A stretch of 64,000 nt of DNA from Cohnella mopanensis (GCF_022352055.1 NZ_JAKRWM010000004.1:186001-250000); one strand, 5' to 3'; counted from the first letter of the stretch, positions 17,566-27,433 are shown. Translations and numbers: made by a program. The notes: a model not told the origin generated them from the letters alone.

Positions 17566-19281
17566 CTACACAAGGCTTCCGCCGCTTTTGCTATACTTCA
17601 GAATGCCGTCCGCCGCTCGGTATGCCAAGGCGCCAACCGTACCTGTAGGGTTATAGCCACTGTTATGTGCGAATGCGGAGGCACCTACCACGAACAAGTT
17701 CTCCATATCCCACATTTGCAGATAGGAGTTTACTGCCGAAGTGTCCGGGCTCGCACCCATAATGACGCCGCCGGTGTTGTGCGTGGATTGATAGTTGGTG
17801 ATTTCATACGGCCCTTGTTCGTTGTAGACGACGACCTGATCCGCCCCCATTCCCTTGAGGACTTCCCCGCATTTGTCGCCCATAAATTTCACCATGTGCT
17901 TGTCCCGTTCCTCGAAGTCGAACGTAATCCGCACGAGTGGATCGCCGAACGAGTCTTTGTAAGTCGTGTCCAGATCGAGGAAATGATGCTGGTACGGCAT
18001 GCAAGAGCCTTCCGCCCACACGGATACGTTGCGGTTGTAATACTTGAGCGATGACGACTTGAACGCTTGTCCCCAGCCCGGGGTATCTGGCGGTACCGTA
18101 TTGTTGGCGATAGGGCGGTTCCCCGATTGAGAATACGATATGCTCGCCCCATGGATAAACTCGTAATTCGAGTGGTCGAAGTTATCGCCGTTGAAGTCGT
18201 CGATCGTAACGCCCATGGAGCCTGCTCCGGAATACAGGTTGAACTCCTTGCTCTCGAAGAAACCGACCGCTGCGGCCGCCTCGACTTGATAGGCGTAATT
18301 TTTGCCGACGACCCCTTTGCCGGTTGCCGGATCGTACGGTTTGCCGATTTTGGAAGTGAGCAGCAGCTTCACGTTGCTGAACACGTAGCTCGTCACCACG
18401 ACAATGTCGGCGGGCTGTTCGATTTCTTCTCCGGTCGTCATGTCGATGTACATGACGCCGGTTGCTTTATTGTCTTTATGTAGAATCCGTCTGACATTGG
18501 AATGGGTGCGGATCTCGAACTTGCCGGTGTTCTTCGCAACGGGAATGACGGTCACGACGGGATCGGCTTTGGCGCCGTATTCGCAGCCGAACCGCTCGCA
18601 ATAGCCGCAGTATTGGCATGCAGCCCGCTCGATACCGTCCGGATTCGTATAATCCGTCGATAAGTTGGCCGAAGGCATGACGAATGGGTGGTAATTTAAT
18701 TTTTTCGAAGCATCGAGGAACAGCTTCATGACCGGAGAGACTTTCATCGGGGGCGTCGGGTAATCGCTCGAACGCTTGCCTCCGAGAGGATTGACTTCAC
18801 CGGAGAGGCCTGTCATTTTCTCGAACTTGTCGAAGTACGGTTCCAGTTCGTCATAAGTGATGCCCCAATCCTGTACGGTCATACCGGCGGGAATCTTGTT
18901 TTTCCCATATCGTTCGATCGTTTTGGATCTAATCTCGAAATCGTAAGGCAAGAAGCGGAACGTCATGCCGTTCCAGTGAACGCCGGCACCGCCTAGTCCG
19001 TCTCCTAGCAGGAACGAGCCGTAGGAGCGCATAGGCAAAGCCCGGATTTTCTCGTTCGGACGGAATGTGATCGTTTCTTTGGACAGATCCTGGAACATCT
19101 CGTAACGGCGGGCATAACGCAGCTCGTCATGCACCATATAGTAGTCTTCGGTTTTGCGTTCTTTGCCGCGTTCAAGACCGACGCAGTTAAGACCGGCTTT
19201 CGTTAATTCCGAGGCGATAATGCCGCCCGCCCAACCGACCCCGACAATGACAACATCCACTTTAGGCAATTTTTTGGCCAC
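17566..19281 (-). CDS. GMC family oxidoreductase (gluconate 2-dehydrogenase large-subunit-like)
   Basis: A 571-residue flavoprotein. The N-terminal Rossmann motif VVIVGVGWAGGIIASELTKAG binds FAD. A cysteine cluster near the middle (AACQYCGYCERFGCEYGAKAD) is typical of the membrane-bound gluconate/sorbitol dehydrogenase alpha-subunit class. The C-terminal HNTGGVIMG and HNSGYNPTGTVGALAYRAAD carry the GMC active-site His/Asn region. GTG start with GAGGGA upstream. No signal peptide is present; relatives are co-exported with a Tat-carrying small subunit, which is the gene 18 bp upstream. Likely oxidises a sugar, sugar acid or polyol at the membrane. Confidence 0.88.
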   Translation of the reverse strand: MAKKLPKVDVVIVGVGWAGGIIASELTKAGLNCVGLERGKERKTEDYYMVHDELRYARRYEMFQDLSKETITFRPNEKIRALPMRSYGSFLLGDGLGGAGVHWNGMTFRFLPYDFEIRSKTIERYGKNKIPAGMTVQDWGITYDELEPYFDKFEKMTGLSGEVNPLGGKRSSDYPTPPMKVSPVMKLFLDASKKLNYHPFVMPSANLSTDYTNPDGIERAACQYCGYCERFGCEYGAKADPVVTVIPVAKNTGKFEIRTHSNVRRILHKDNKATGVMYIDMTTGEEIEQPADIVVVTSYVFSNVKLLLTSKIGKPYDPATGKGVVGKNYAYQVEAAAAVGFFESKEFNLYSGAGSMGVTIDDFNGDNFDHSNYEFIHGASISYSQSGNRPIANNTVPPDTPGWGQAFKSSSLKYYNRNVSVWAEGSCMPYQHHFLDLDTTYKDSFGDPLVRITFDFEERDKHMVKFMGDKCGEVLKGMGADQVVVYNEQGPYEITNYQSTHNTGGVIMGASPDTSAVNSYLQMWDMENLFVVGASAFAHNSGYNPTGTVGALAYRAADGILKYSKSGGSLV

Positions 19282-19299
19282 TGTGATCCCTCTTTTGTT

Positions 19300-20088
19300 T
19301 TATTGTGCCATATGGTCCCGCAGGCTCGCGGGTTGTATTTTGACGAATTCCGGTTTCTCGATAATATCCGTGTACGACATTTGGGTGCCGGGGTAATTTT
19401 TCATTTTCCAACCATCCATGCTGGTATTGCCGCCATAGAGCGGATCGGCATATACGCCTTCCATCGTGCTCGTGATCAGCGTCCGCAAGAAGCCGCTGGC
19501 CGATATCGTCGTCAGCTTGACTTCGTCGCTTTCGAAAGCTTTCAATACGGCGTCCTGCTCTTCCGGGGTGAGCTTAGGAAAATCTTTCTTGTATTTCTCG
19601 TTGCTGTAGTTTTGCATTTCCCGCAGGGCGATATCGAAGATTTCTCTCCGTCTTAGATGCCCCTGATATCCTTGCGTCGTCTCACCCGCGAAGAAGGGAC
19701 CGGACATATACTCGCGTCCGTTCGTTCCCCATTGACCCGCTAATTGGTGATCGATGAAATAAGCTACCCCAAGCTCTTGGGCTCCGGGTCCTTGATCGTC
19801 TTTAGGGAATATTCGCTCCGTAGCAGCTTCGACGATCTTGAATTGCTCTTGGCTGAAGTACATCAGCGCTTGGTTATAATTCACGGCTACAGGCTCCGCG
19901 ACTTCCGGCGATGAAGGAGCGGAAGGAGAAGGTTCGTTCTTAGTCGAAGGGCGGATAAGGTTGCCGGCGACTCCGCCGACAATTAAACCGCCTACCGCAA
20001 GACCGGTACCCTTAAGGAAATTTCGTCGCGAACTCGAAGCCGGCGCCTGCTCCTTGCGGTCTGATTGATCGGATGTGGAATTGGACAT
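19300..20088 (-). CDS. Gluconate 2-dehydrogenase subunit 3 family protein (Tat signal)
   Basis: A 262-residue protein. Residues 20-45 (SSRRNFLKGTGLAVGGLIVGGVAG) form a twin-arginine signal. The rest matches the subunit-3 (gamma) family of membrane gluconate dehydrogenases (FSQEQFKIVEAATERIFPKDDQGPGAQELGVAYFIDHQL). It probably carries the large GMC subunit through the Tat system and anchors it. GGAGG precedes the ATG at 20088. No cytochrome c subunit gene is adjacent, so the electron acceptor is unclear. A linker rich in Pro/Ser/Glu (48-65) follows the signal. Confidence 0.87.
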   Translation of the reverse strand: MSNSTSDQSDRKEQAPASSSRRNFLKGTGLAVGGLIVGGVAGNLIRPSTKNEPSPSAPSSPEVAEPVAVNYNQALMYFSQEQFKIVEAATERIFPKDDQGPGAQELGVAYFIDHQLAGQWGTNGREYMSGPFFAGETTQGYQGHLRRREIFDIALREMQNYSNEKYKKDFPKLTPEEQDAVLKAFESDEVKLTTISASGFLRTLITSTMEGVYADPLYGGNTSMDGWKMKNYPGTQMSYTDIIEKPEFVKIQPASLRDHMAQ

Positions 20089-20237
20089 GATGGTTTACCT
20101 CCTGATATACGGATGTTTCGAATTTCATTCGAGGGAGTTGCCGCCAATTAGAGCATTCCCTTAAACCTCCATAAATAATGACGGTCCTCGGAGAAAAACT
20201 AATGTCGGAAGAAATTGAATCGAAGGAGGGATTTCAA

Positions 20238-20927
20238 TTGAGCGTAAAAACAGGATTACGGGCGGCGCTTCCGGTCTTGTGCGCGGTTGCCCTGATGTCC
20301 GGCTGTGCAACCTCGCAATCCGGAACAACGCAGAAGTCCATGCAATTGAAAACTGCGCCGAGAACGGTACAGGATGGGAATTTGCATAAAAGCTCGGTTA
20401 TTCCGAGTTATAACGGACCCAAATACAACACGACCAATCGAAAAGGTACGACCTATAGCGGCATGGGAACTTCCATCCATAGCCGTTTGGGAAGCTCGGG
20501 GCTGAATGCCGGCGGATATTCGGACAGGTTGGAAGCCATGCTCTACAATGAAGGGATTCAAGGAGTCAGAATACTGAAGATCGGGAATAAAATCGTCATT
20601 GGCAAGCGGAAAGACAGGGCTACGGGAATTCACCCGCTGCAAAGCAAGTTGTTAAGCCCTAACGCAGGGAGCTCGGGGACGAGTAATAAGCATACGAGCG
20701 GAAGTACGGCAGTTCGTTCCCATAGGCAGAAAGACGATACGTTAGAGAAGGCGAAACATCGGATTCAGCAGATGGTAGGCAGTAAAGTCCGCGTGCTTAC
20801 GGTTACCCATCCGGATGCTTTGGCCGCAATGGAGAGAGCTAAAGCCAAATCGGAGAAAAATGCCTCCGCGAAGGCGCATAGTCGGGACATTGCTCTTATT
20901 CTTAAACACGCTAAGGGAACCAAATAA
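20238..20927 (+). CDS. YhcN/YlaJ-like sporulation lipoprotein
   Basis: AAGGAGG at 20223-20229 places the start at TTG 20238, giving about 229 residues with a signal peptide ending in lipobox LMSGC. The body is basic and low in complexity (Ser, Gly, Thr, Lys), followed by a segment like the YhcN/YlaJ family (KAKHRIQQMVGSKVRVLTVTHPDALAAMERAKAKS). Such proteins are found in the spore inner membrane or forespore. Function unknown. An 18-bp hairpin follows the stop immediately. Confidence 0.65.
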   Translation: MSVKTGLRAALPVLCAVALMSGCATSQSGTTQKSMQLKTAPRTVQDGNLHKSSVIPSYNGPKYNTTNRKGTTYSGMGTSIHSRLGSSGLNAGGYSDRLEAMLYNEGIQGVRILKIGNKIVIGKRKDRATGIHPLQSKLLSPNAGSSGTSNKHTSGSTAVRSHRQKDDTLEKAKHRIQQMVGSKVRVLTVTHPDALAAMERAKAKSEKNASAKAHSRDIALILKHAKGTK

Positions 20928-20972
20928 CCCGTAAGAAGACACCTTGACGTGAGAGGTGTCTTCTTACGGGTT
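20926..20972. terminator. Strong 18-bp hairpin after the YhcN-like gene
   Basis: AACCCGTAAGAAGACACC at 20926-20943 pairs perfectly with 20955-20972 around an 11-base loop and overlaps the stop codon. No T-run follows, so it may act mainly as an RNA 3'-end stabiliser. Confidence 0.6.
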
Positions 20973-21227
20973 GTGCCGCGCTAACTTGGTCGGTACCTAC
21001 ATATTGGTTGGAAGAATCGAGATGTCCGAACAAACAATGTCCGGCCATGCGCGAACGAAAAGCGACTGCGTGAAGAACCGGCAAGATCGGGCATCCCCAT
21101 TTTCATAAAAAAGGCTGTTTACTTTTTTATAAGGAATGATATTCTTAAGCCTGCAAGATTAACAGTCCACGCCGCGAATGTACGACCTCAATACCTCAAT
21201 ACTCAGCAAGAAAGGGCATCACATCCT
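20973..21227. other. Intergenic region before yitT-like gene
   Basis: No open frame of note. A plausible promoter for the next gene is TTTACT at 21118-21123 with an extended -10 (TGA then TATTCT at 21140-21145). Nothing else recognisable. Confidence 0.4.
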
Positions 21228-22064
21228 ATGAAAAAGCGCATCTTAGATATTCTTCTCCTAATAGTAGGGGCGTTAATGTTCGCTTTGGCCGTCAATTTGT
21301 TTATTATTCCGAATGAGTTCGGAGAAGGCGGGGTAACGGGAATAACGATTATTTCGTACTATTTGTATGAATGGTCTCCCGGACTCGTAAGCTTGATCCT
21401 CAACTCTCTATTATTAATTGTAGGTTATAAGTTTTTGGATAAGACCACGACGGTATATACGATTATTGCGGTACTATTTAACTCCCTATTCCTGCATCTT
21501 ACGAAAAGCTGGCACATCGAATCGGACGAGCTCATGATCAATGCGATATTCGGCGGCGTGTTTACGGGGATCGGAATAGGAATGATCATACGGGTTGGCG
21601 GAACAACCGCGGGGTCAACCATTCTAGCTAGAATCATGAACAAATATTTGGATTGGAATATTAGCTATGCGCTATTGTTTTTCGATTTGATCGTTGTTTT
21701 CGCCTCATATTTCATTATTGGCGCCCAAAGCCTAATGTTAACCATCGCGATGCTCTATATCGCAACGAAGACGATGGATTTCATTATTGAAGGCGTGAAC
21801 CCGAAGAAGGCGGTTACGATTGTATCCAAGAACCAGAATCAAATAGCCGAGCAAGTGAACGCGATCATGGATCGGGGCGTAACCGTCATCTATGGACGGG
21901 GTTATTACACCAATGAGCCCAAGGAGCTGCTCTATATCGTTATTAGCAAGCAGGAAGTGAGCATGCTTAAGAAAATCGTAAGAGCGGTCGACAAAGAAGC
22001 GTTCATTACCATTCACGATGTAAGGGACGTGTTTGGGGAAGGATTCGTAGACTTAACGAAGTAA
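21228..22064 (+). CDS. YitT family membrane protein (DUF161/DUF2179)
   Basis: A 278-residue protein with five or six TM helices in the first ~195 residues (LDILLLIVGALMFALAVNLFIIPNEFGEGGVTGITIISYYLY, RVGGTTAGSTILARI). A cytoplasmic DUF2179 domain follows (VNAIMDRGVTVIYGRGYYTNEPKELLYIVISKQEVSMLKKIVRAVDKEAFITIHDVRDVFGEGF). The family is common and multicopy in Firmicutes; function not established. Single gene with its own promoter, ending before a convergent response regulator. Confidence 0.88.
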   Translation: MKKRILDILLLIVGALMFALAVNLFIIPNEFGEGGVTGITIISYYLYEWSPGLVSLILNSLLLIVGYKFLDKTTTVYTIIAVLFNSLFLHLTKSWHIESDELMINAIFGGVFTGIGIGMIIRVGGTTAGSTILARIMNKYLDWNISYALLFFDLIVVFASYFIIGAQSLMLTIAMLYIATKTMDFIIEGVNPKKAVTIVSKNQNQIAEQVNAIMDRGVTVIYGRGYYTNEPKELLYIVISKQEVSMLKKIVRAVDKEAFITIHDVRDVFGEGFVDLTK

Positions 22065-22085
22065 CTCGGGGCTAAATCGCGCAAA

Positions 22086-22140
22086 AGGGAGATTCCGCCG
22101 AAATAACCCTAACGAGTCGGGTTAAATCGCGGAATCTCCC
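22086..22140. terminator. Bidirectional terminator between yitT-like and yesN-like genes
   Basis: GGGAGATTCCGC plus an AAATAACCC segment pairs with GGGTTAAAT plus GCGGAATCTCCC around a nine-base loop. It serves the two convergent genes. Confidence 0.75.
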
Positions 22141-22149
22141 TTGTTCCAG

Positions 22150-23763
22150 CTAGTCAAGCGTCTGCTCTTTGCGATACTCCCCGGGATTGATCCCCTCCAG
22201 CTTCTTGAACACCCTGCTGAAATATTTCTCGTCGTGGTAGCCTACCATCTCCGACACTTGGGCAATGCGCAGATGGGGATTGTGCAATAGCAGCTTGGCT
22301 TTGTCGATCCGTATGCGACTGAGGTAATCGAGTAAAGTAACGCCGTATTCTTGCTTGAATTTACGCGCGATATATTCCCGGCTTAAGAAGAAGCGCGCCG
22401 CAATATCTTGAAGCGAGATCTCATCTTGATAATGGGACTCCATGTACTTGGCAATGTCGTGAATGAAGTATTGATCCTTGGAATGCTGCTGGGTGAGAAG
22501 CTTGGAGACGGCTGCCAAGCGGTGCTCCATCTCCATTCTAAGGTCTTCCCAAGCTAGCAGCCCCTCTTCGTTCAAGGGCAACCGAATAGATAATTCCGTA
22601 TAGAATTCATCGCTCTCTTCGACTTTTACGCCCTTGTCGTTATCCCCCTCAATCCATTGCGTATGCATCCAATCCCACTCTTTATCCCATTGAATGAGCT
22701 GTTCCGGGGTGACCGATCCCGACTGTTGCAAATCCTCCAACCACATCTTGGTGACAGCCTCGATTCGTTCACGATTGCCGCTGAGGGCGGTAAGGCGGAG
22801 CTGTTCCTCGATAGCGGTTAGACGAAGCGGGCGACTCGAAGGAATTCCTTCTTCGCTAAAGGAATGCATCCGGTTGGGTTCAAGCAAATTGCGTCTCCAC
22901 AAAGCTTTAGAAGCCTCATGGTATGCGCGTGGCATGTCGTCGGGAAACGTCCGTTTGGTAGCCATTCCGAAATGAACATGACGACGCAGAGTCAAATAGA
23001 TTCCTTGATTAATTTCCTCCAGCATGGCGTTGAATGAACCTCGCTCGTCCCAGTAAAGGATCACGATCTCACCGGAACTGTTCAGATGGCGAAAGGAAAT
23101 TCCTTTCGATTTCAACAGTTCATTGCATATGTTACACAGTGTAAAGAAGATCAGAGCGATCTGATTATTGAATTTGGCAAGTAATTTATGGTCCAACTGC
23201 GAGACCGCAATCACCGCGACGGAACAGGAAGAGAGAGAGGACGGCAACTTGAATTCTTCTCGGAGTTGATTCAGAATCTCTCTTCGGCCTTGCCCCGTAA
23301 CGAGATCGGTCAACAGCTTGTCCGCGTAGTGCGGCTTCATTTCGTTGACTTCGATACTCTTCTGCGTGAATCGCTGCCGGTTTATTTCCTCTTTGCGCCA
23401 GTATTCCGTTGCTTTGCCTAAAGCTTCGTTTAGCGCATCGGCCTTGACCGGCTTCAGGATATAATCCATTCCGCCGTTACGAACGGCATGTCGAACCAAT
23501 TCAAAATCATCATATCCGCTAATGACGATAACTTTAATCTCGGGATTATGGGCATGTAGCCAAGTTAGCAGCTCCGCCCCGTCTTTGCGGGGCATGCGCA
23601 TATCGGTAAGGACAATCTGGGGTGCCTTCTCCCGGATAAGGGACACCGCGTCTTCTCCGTCCGAGGCTTGCAAGATTTCGGTAATGCCATGCCGATCCCA
23701 GTCCGCGAGCATATTAATGGCATTCCTTACGTGCTTCTCATCATCCACGATCAATACTTTCAA
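22150..23763 (-). CDS. YesN-type response regulator with AraC DNA-binding domain
   Basis: A 537-residue protein. The N-terminal receiver (1-125) has the acidic pair VDDEK, phospho-Asp54 in VLTDMRMPRKDG and Lys in ILKPVKADAL. A long middle domain of unknown fold follows. The C-terminal AraC/XylS double HTH spans about 430-535 (DEISLQDIAARFFLSREYIARKFKQEYGVTLLDYLSRIRIDKAKLLL ... SEMVGYHDEKYFSRVFKKLEGINPGEYRK). The start overlaps the end of the YesM-like kinase gene by four bases, so it forms a two-component pair. Divergent from a sugar ABC transporter operon, its inferred target. Confidence 0.93.
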   Translation of the reverse strand: MKVLIVDDEKHVRNAINMLADWDRHGITEILQASDGEDAVSLIREKAPQIVLTDMRMPRKDGAELLTWLHAHNPEIKVIVISGYDDFELVRHAVRNGGMDYILKPVKADALNEALGKATEYWRKEEINRQRFTQKSIEVNEMKPHYADKLLTDLVTGQGRREILNQLREEFKLPSSLSSCSVAVIAVSQLDHKLLAKFNNQIALIFFTLCNICNELLKSKGISFRHLNSSGEIVILYWDERGSFNAMLEEINQGIYLTLRRHVHFGMATKRTFPDDMPRAYHEASKALWRRNLLEPNRMHSFSEEGIPSSRPLRLTAIEEQLRLTALSGNRERIEAVTKMWLEDLQQSGSVTPEQLIQWDKEWDWMHTQWIEGDNDKGVKVEESDEFYTELSIRLPLNEEGLLAWEDLRMEMEHRLAAVSKLLTQQHSKDQYFIHDIAKYMESHYQDEISLQDIAARFFLSREYIARKFKQEYGVTLLDYLSRIRIDKAKLLLHNPHLRIAQVSEMVGYHDEKYFSRVFKKLEGINPGEYRKEQTLD

Positions 23764-25550
23764 GCCGGATCACTCCACTCCCACGCATATTCTAAGGTGA
23801 TTTTCACGCCGTGCGGTTCAACGTTCTCGATCGAGAGGTTGGCGGTATCCACGGAGTATAGCCGCAGTCGCATAAGCACATTGTACAGTCCGATCGAAGC
23901 GTGCTCCTGCGGGCCGATTTCCTCGTTCTCGTCCTTCAGCATAGCTAGCTCTTCCTGCAGTTGTTTGAGCTTAAGATCAGGAATAGAAGCTCCGTTATTC
24001 TCGATCTCGATGACGAGACGGTTGGCAGGGGTAACGTGGCTGCGAATGGACAATCGTCCCTTGCCCAGCTTAGGATCCAGTCCATGTTTGAAATAGTTCT
24101 CGATCAACGGCTGCAAAGTCATCTTGGGAATCGTAGCGGACAAGCTAGCCGGATCTAGGTCCCATGTGAAATCGAATTGCTCGTCGAACCGCTCTTTTTG
24201 CAAATCCAGATAGAGCTTAAGGTGGTCTATTTCCTCCTGTAGAGTTACCATCGCCTCGTCGCTGCGCATTTTGTAGCGCATCATATCGGAGAGCGAAGCA
24301 AGCAGATTATAGACGCGATGTCCGTCGTTCTGGAGCGCCACCGTACCGATCGACTGTAAGGTGTTATACAGAAAATGAGGATCGATCTGCGCTTGCAAAG
24401 CCCGAAGCTGATTGTTCTTGTTCGCTAATTCGAGCCTGTATTTACGGAGGATCAAATTATTGATCGTGTCCATCATTTGCCGGAACCGCCGTGATAAGGA
24501 GCCGATCTCGTCTTGGCTATCTACCTCGATATCGACCTCTAAGCGCCCGGTCTGAATTTGATTCATGTAGCTTGCGAGTTGCTTAATGGGCCGAGTGATT
24601 CGAAAAGAAATGAATAGCGTGCCTAGAATAACCGCAAGGAGAGCAAGGGCGGCGATGATGGCGTTAATCGTGATCAGCTCGGTCGATTTGCGGTAGAGGA
24701 TGTTATGGGGAACCTGTTTGACTAAAGTCCATTCCGCAAAAGGAACCTCCAACTTCTCATACACTTGTATCGCATCGGGACCGTCCGTGAATCCGGCTTG
24801 ATTATTGGAGGTTATAGCCTTGAACTCATTATTGGCGAGCGGCTTGCCGACCTCCTCCAGGTTCCCGCTGTAGATGACGGTGCCGTTCTTATCCAGCAAG
24901 TATAGCTGTTCATCCCCGGAATCGTAGAGTTGGTTACAGATCGCGGCGATTCCGTCCAACTTCACGTCGATAGCCATAATCGCAAGCTGGGTCGTGGACG
25001 GGATGCGAACAATCGGTCTATAGAAAGTGAAGACCAGCCTGTCCGTGTAATCGTTCGGAGAAGGCGGGAATCCATAGCTGTGAACCAAATGGGGAGGTTC
25101 GATGCCTGTCGAGGCCGTATCGTATTTCAGGGTGCTTTCATAAGGCGTATCGCGAATTCCCCGTCTTGGAATGCTGTTCGTAATCAGCGTGGATTGGTTC
25201 GTCTGACGGGAGTGCAAGTATACCTGTTGGATATCCGGGAGAGAACCTTGCAGATTCTGCAAGGTCGTATAGATCTCGGCGATCGCTTGGTAATCGTCGG
25301 TGCTCTTGGACAAATTATTAAGAAAATGCGGATCCGAATAAACGACGATGGAAGCGCGGTTAATATTGTTCAAGTAGTTGACGAGATTGGTTTTTCCTTG
25401 AAAAATAAGCCGGGCGTTCTCGTTGACGGACTGCTCCTTAATGGATTCTCTTGTGTGGATAAGCGTAATTACCAAGGATAGCACTAAAGGGATAACCGTA
25501 ATGATTAACATGAATCGGATAAGCTTGCTGCGTATGCTATGAGACTTCAT
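23760..25550 (-). CDS. YesM-type sensor histidine kinase
   Basis: About 596 residues from ATG 25550, preferred over a TTG at 25598 that has no ribosome site. TM1 lies near residues 8-30. An extracellular dCache-like sensor (about 35-275) is followed by TM2 and HAMP (RITRPIKQLASYMNQIQTGRLEVDIEVDSQDEIGSLSRRF). The His_kinase domain carries LQAQIDPHFLYNTLQSIGTVALQ, with the phospho-accepting His in PHFLYN. The N-box is LQPLIENYFKHGL. The terminal GxG box is weak (ASIGLYNVLMRLRL). Paired with the overlapping YesN-type regulator; likely senses an extracellular carbohydrate or a solute-bound protein. Confidence 0.92.
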   Translation of the reverse strand: MKSHSIRSKLIRFMLIITVIPLVLSLVITLIHTRESIKEQSVNENARLIFQGKTNLVNYLNNINRASIVVYSDPHFLNNLSKSTDDYQAIAEIYTTLQNLQGSLPDIQQVYLHSRQTNQSTLITNSIPRRGIRDTPYESTLKYDTASTGIEPPHLVHSYGFPPSPNDYTDRLVFTFYRPIVRIPSTTQLAIMAIDVKLDGIAAICNQLYDSGDEQLYLLDKNGTVIYSGNLEEVGKPLANNEFKAITSNNQAGFTDGPDAIQVYEKLEVPFAEWTLVKQVPHNILYRKSTELITINAIIAALALLAVILGTLFISFRITRPIKQLASYMNQIQTGRLEVDIEVDSQDEIGSLSRRFRQMMDTINNLILRKYRLELANKNNQLRALQAQIDPHFLYNTLQSIGTVALQNDGHRVYNLLASLSDMMRYKMRSDEAMVTLQEEIDHLKLYLDLQKERFDEQFDFTWDLDPASLSATIPKMTLQPLIENYFKHGLDPKLGKGRLSIRSHVTPANRLVIEIENNGASIPDLKLKQLQEELAMLKDENEEIGPQEHASIGLYNVLMRLRLYSVDTANLSIENVEPHGVKITLEYAWEWSDPA

Positions 25551-25715
25551 CTTGGACCATCTCGTATCTCGATCGCTTAGCCGCAGGGATCGATTCAAAG
25601 ATCAATAAGATCAATATCGTACTCCTTTTGGTTCACGATCGTCCGTTTTTTTGTCAGTTACCTTTAAGCATAATTATTATAGGCAAAAAAAGAAATGCGC
25701 AAAGGGGAAAACGGG

Positions 25716-26597
25716 ATGAATCACAAAAAAACTTCGCGACTGACTCAGCAGGTTGTGTTCGTGGGTCCGGCTATCCTATTCTTCATCCTGATTATCGCGA
25801 TTCCATTCGTGCTGGGATTGTATTATTCCTTTACGGATTGGGACGGGATATCGGGTAAGGCTACGGGTGTCGGATTCGATAATTATAAACAGATTTTCAT
25901 GCATGACAGCTCGTTTCGCGACTCGTTCTGGTTTACGGCTAAATTTACGATCCTTGGCGTCGTCATTACGAATGTAGCGGGCTTCTTTCTGGCGTACTTG
26001 CTAACGAAACCGCTCAAGACCCGGAACTTTCTGCGGACGGTTTTCTTCATGCCGAACGTGATCGGGGGATTGCTGCTCGGCTTTATCTGGCAGTTTATAT
26101 TCGTCAAAGGCTTCTCCGCTCTGGGCAGCGCAACGGGGATTTCCTTCTTTAATCTCCCTTGGCTCGGGACGGAGAACACCGCCTTCTGGGCGCTTGTCAT
26201 CGTTTTCGTCTGGCAGACGGCGGGTTATCTGATGGTCATCTACATCTCGTCGCTCAATAATGTACCCAAAGATATTCTGGAAGCCGCGGAAATCGACGGA
26301 GCTAGCAGATTTCAGGTGTTGCGTTCGATCATTATTCCGCTCATCATGCCGGCCGCCACGGTTTGTCTGTTCCTGGCGATCTCTTGGTCGTTCAAGATGT
26401 TCGATCTGAACTTGTCCCTTACTAAGGGCGGACCATTCGGCTCTACCGAGTCGGTTGCCATGAACATCTATAACGAAGCTTTCTCGAAAAACAGATATGG
26501 TCTGGGAACGGCGAAAGCCATCATTTTCTTCGTCATTGTGGCTGTCATTACGAGCCTTCAAGTGAAATTTACGAAAAGCAAGGAGGTCGAAGCCTAA
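25716..26597 (+). CDS. Carbohydrate ABC transporter permease (MalF/UgpA type)
   Basis: About 293 residues. AAAGGGG at 25701-25707 supports the ATG at 25716 over one at 25695. Six TM helices are present, with the binding-protein-dependent transport signature EAAEIDGASRFQVLRSIIIPLIMP (EAA loop) near residue 190. CUT1 class, pairing with the MalG-type permease whose start overlaps its stop (TAATG). No ATPase gene is present; CUT1 systems in Firmicutes commonly share an MsmX-type ATPase encoded elsewhere. Confidence 0.93.
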   Translation: MNHKKTSRLTQQVVFVGPAILFFILIIAIPFVLGLYYSFTDWDGISGKATGVGFDNYKQIFMHDSSFRDSFWFTAKFTILGVVITNVAGFFLAYLLTKPLKTRNFLRTVFFMPNVIGGLLLGFIWQFIFVKGFSALGSATGISFFNLPWLGTENTAFWALVIVFVWQTAGYLMVIYISSLNNVPKDILEAAEIDGASRFQVLRSIIIPLIMPAATVCLFLAISWSFKMFDLNLSLTKGGPFGSTESVAMNIYNEAFSKNRYGLGTAKAIIFFVIVAVITSLQVKFTKSKEVEA

Positions 26598-27433
26598 TGG
26601 ACATCACGAAACGCTATCGCTCGGGAACGATCGTCACGGAGATCCTCATGATCGTGCTGGGAATCGTTTTCTTGGTTCCGTTCTACTTTTTGTTCGTCAA
26701 TTCGGTTAAAACCTTCGGGGATTTGCTCACAAGCGCCGCCGCTCTGCCGAAATCCATTGAATGGGGCAACTACTCCCGCGCTTTCGACATTACGAATTTT
26801 CCGACGGCGCTTTGGAATTCCGTCCTTATTACGGTAGTTAGCAACGTGTTGTTAGTTGTCATTTGCGCAATGGCCGCGTATTACATGGTGCGGAATAACA
26901 GCCGATTTAATAGATTTTTGTTCGTCATATTCGTAGCCGCTATGGTCGTTCCGTTCCAATCGATCATGATTCCGCTCGTGAAGGTGACAAGCACGATCGG
27001 TCTTATGGATAGCATCCCGGGATTGATTATCTGTTATCTGGGATTCGGCGTACCGATGTCCGTCTTCCTGTTCCACGGATTCGTTAAATCGATTCCGCTA
27101 GAGATCGAGGAAGCGGCGACGGTCGATGGCTCGAATGCCTACGGCGTCTTCTATCGCGTGGTGTTCCCGCTCATGAAACCGATGCTCGTAACCGTATTTA
27201 TCCTGAACACGCTCTGGATCTGGAACGATTACCTGTTGCCGTCGCTTATCCTTCAGTCGGGTAAGCTTAGCACGATTCCGATCGCTACCTTTGCTTTCTT
27301 CGGACAGTACACCAAGCAGTGGGATCTAGCTTTACCTGCGCTTGTCATGGGGGTTCTGCCGATCATCGTTTTCTTCTTGTTCATGCAAAGATACATCATT
27401 GAAGGCATTACGGCGGGTGCGGTAAAGGGCTAA
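26597..27433 (+). CDS. Carbohydrate ABC transporter permease (MalG/UgpE type)
   Basis: A 278-residue, six-TM CUT1 permease. The EAA loop reads EIEEAATVDGSNAYGVFYRVVFPLMKP (about 170-196). The end, YIIEGITAGAVKG, is the classic C-terminus of MalG-like proteins. Translationally coupled to the MalF-type gene. Forms the inner-membrane channel with it and works with the lipoprotein encoded 126 bp downstream. Confidence 0.94.
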   Translation: MDITKRYRSGTIVTEILMIVLGIVFLVPFYFLFVNSVKTFGDLLTSAAALPKSIEWGNYSRAFDITNFPTALWNSVLITVVSNVLLVVICAMAAYYMVRNNSRFNRFLFVIFVAAMVVPFQSIMIPLVKVTSTIGLMDSIPGLIICYLGFGVPMSVFLFHGFVKSIPLEIEEAATVDGSNAYGVFYRVVFPLMKPMLVTVFILNTLWIWNDYLLPSLILQSGKLSTIPIATFAFFGQYTKQWDLALPALVMGVLPIIVFFLFMQRYIIEGITAGAVKG

